Translations under genes and position numbers: made by a program
Notes under the pieces: generated by a model
Told to the model about the DNA's origin: nothing
Databases searched by the model: none
Seen by the model: the letters and a program-made list of their open reading frames with translations, nothing else
In this document: in pieces, positions 4,893 through 5,567 of the stretch
Layout: each line of letters begins with the position of its first letter
Numbering within the stretch: the first letter of the stretch is position 1
Assembly: GCA_026394835.1 (NCBI GenBank)
Contig: JAPLZW010000063.1
Span: 1-5,567, forward strand
Direction: 5' to 3'
DNA: 5,567 nt
DNA from: Candidatus Wolfebacteria bacterium
GTDB taxonomy: Bacteria; Patescibacteriota; Minisyncoccia; UBA6257; UBA9933

Positions 4893-5399
4893 ATGTTTGA
4901 TTTTTCTCGCCTAAAAAAAGGGACAAGCACATATATGCCGATGCTTATAAAAATAATCCAGATGACAGATGGACCAGTCATGGAGTTGGGCTCCGGATTG
5001 TTCAGCACTCCGTTGCTTCACTGGTTGTGCTCAAAGAAAAAAAGAGAATTGGTTACTTACGAAAATAATCCTGAATATTATCAACTTGCCCGTAAATTCA
5101 GAAGCCGGAACCATAAAATTCGTTTTGTAAAAACTTTTGATGAAGTTGACTTTAGCAGGCATTGGAACGTAGTTCTGATTGACCATTCCCCTAAAAGACC
5201 GCTTCGGAGAGGAGATGACGTCATTAAACTGAAAGATAGCGCCGATTACATTATTCTTCACGACTCGGAATTGGAAGAGGAGAAACATTATGGCTATGAT
5301 AAAGTCTGGGAGCATTTCAAATATAGGCATAATTGGGATAAGTGCTTGCCCCATGTAACTGTGCTAAGTAATTTTAAAAATCTTTCACATTTATGTTAA
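4893..5399 (+). CDS. Small class I methyltransferase-like protein, tandem copy 2
   Basis: This 168-residue paralogue of the upstream gene keeps every family feature: motif I variant MELGSGLFSTP (30-40), YENNPEYY (56-63) with E58, LIDHSP (96-101) with D98-H99, and YIILHDSE (119-126) with H123-D124. The segment ARKFRSRNH is identical in both copies. Differences are concentrated at the N-terminus, in a two-residue insertion after the shared HWLC (SKKKRE) and in the basic loop KRPLRRGDD. Those changes may alter specificity while the cofactor site is kept. It starts five bases after the previous stop with no clear ribosome binding site. Its own stop is followed directly by the next ATG, so co-translation is likely. 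Different acceptor positions on the same glycan would explain keeping two copies (inference). Confidence 0.8.
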   Translation: MFDFSRLKKGTSTYMPMLIKIIQMTDGPVMELGSGLFSTPLLHWLCSKKKRELVTYENNPEYYQLARKFRSRNHKIRFVKTFDEVDFSRHWNVVLIDHSPKRPLRRGDDVIKLKDSADYIILHDSELEEEKHYGYDKVWEHFKYRHNWDKCLPHVTVLSNFKNLSHLC

Positions 5400-5567
5400 A
5401 TGGATACATTGGCTTATGTAATTAAAAAATACAATATTGATCGGAACTCTGATTTACCTATTGAGATTCCAAATGCCGGAAAAAACTATTTGGCAGATTT
5501 GATTCATGAATTAAATTTTAAAGTCGGCGCGGAGATTGGCGTGGCTGAGGGCAATTATTCTAAAAAA
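5400..5567 (+). CDS. N-terminal part of a further class I methyltransferase-like protein (runs off the window)
   Basis: An ATG at 5400 abuts the preceding TAA stop and opens a frame that is still open at the last base, giving 56 residues. After a variable start (MDTLAYVIKKYNIDRN), the segment FKVGAEIGVAEGNYSK (40-55) is a classic motif I: Glu45-Ile-Gly47 followed by Gly51, with Ser54 at the helix start. That form is frequent in class I methyltransferases from glycan and secondary-metabolite clusters. The remaining motifs lie outside the window, so subfamily and substrate cannot be judged. Zero spacing to the previous gene makes it part of the same unit. Confidence 0.75.
   Translation, partial: MDTLAYVIKKYNIDRNSDLPIEIPNAGKNYLADLIHELNFKVGAEIGVAEGNYSKK

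Noticed and set aside
1..5567. CRISPR array, tRNA, rRNA or insertion sequence
   Set aside because: No regularly spaced repeats, cloverleaf-like segments, rRNA motifs, transposase motifs or terminal inverted repeats were seen on either strand.

Overview
The window reads as one strand of tightly packed bacterial genes, all on +, with moderately AT-rich DNA and almost no Shine-Dalgarno sequences ahead of the starts. TGA is used as a stop in several genes, so the standard bacterial code applies. The gene content (a compact Tat locus, small hypothetical proteins, then a run of short glycosyltransferases and methyltransferases) suits an uncultivated bacterium, possibly of the Patescibacteria/CPR type. 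That assignment is inference: no rRNA, tRNA or phylogenetic marker is present. A phage or provirus origin for part of the window cannot be excluded, because one protein has a beta-rich domain like those of phage structural proteins.

Region 1 (1-1735) is a twin-arginine translocation (Tat) locus. It opens with the C-terminal part of TatC, cut by the window edge. Next is a 130-base gap with two near-consensus sigma70-type promoters in tandem (346-373 and 396-424). These lead into four closely spaced genes: a 31-residue TatA-like peptide that is essentially only the membrane helix, a normal 65-residue TatA, a 77-residue protein with a perfect SRRKFLK twin-arginine signal, and a 200-residue protein with a CxxH/CxxC zinc-ribbon-like start and a phage-structural-like beta domain. 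A strong intrinsic terminator (1700-1735) closes the unit. Together they look like a translocase packaged with its own small exported or anchored client. The visible part of TatC lacks two membrane glutamates that are usually conserved.

Region 2 (1798 to the right edge) is a transcription unit of sugar-modifying enzymes with overlapping or abutting genes: GT-A glycosyltransferase (broken by an apparent one-base deletion near 2225), methyltransferase, GT-A-like glycosyltransferase, methyltransferase, two tandem paralogous methyltransferases and a truncated fifth methyltransferase. Starts overlap or touch the previous stop at 2569, 3171, 3848 and 5400, so translational coupling is likely. The cluster probably builds and methylates a surface glycan, but the acceptor and product cannot be read from the sequence.

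The most notable points are the micro-TatA/TatA/RR-protein/zinc-ribbon operon, the altered TatC residues and the clean frameshift in the first glycosyltransferase. No gene-free stretch longer than 300 bases exists.
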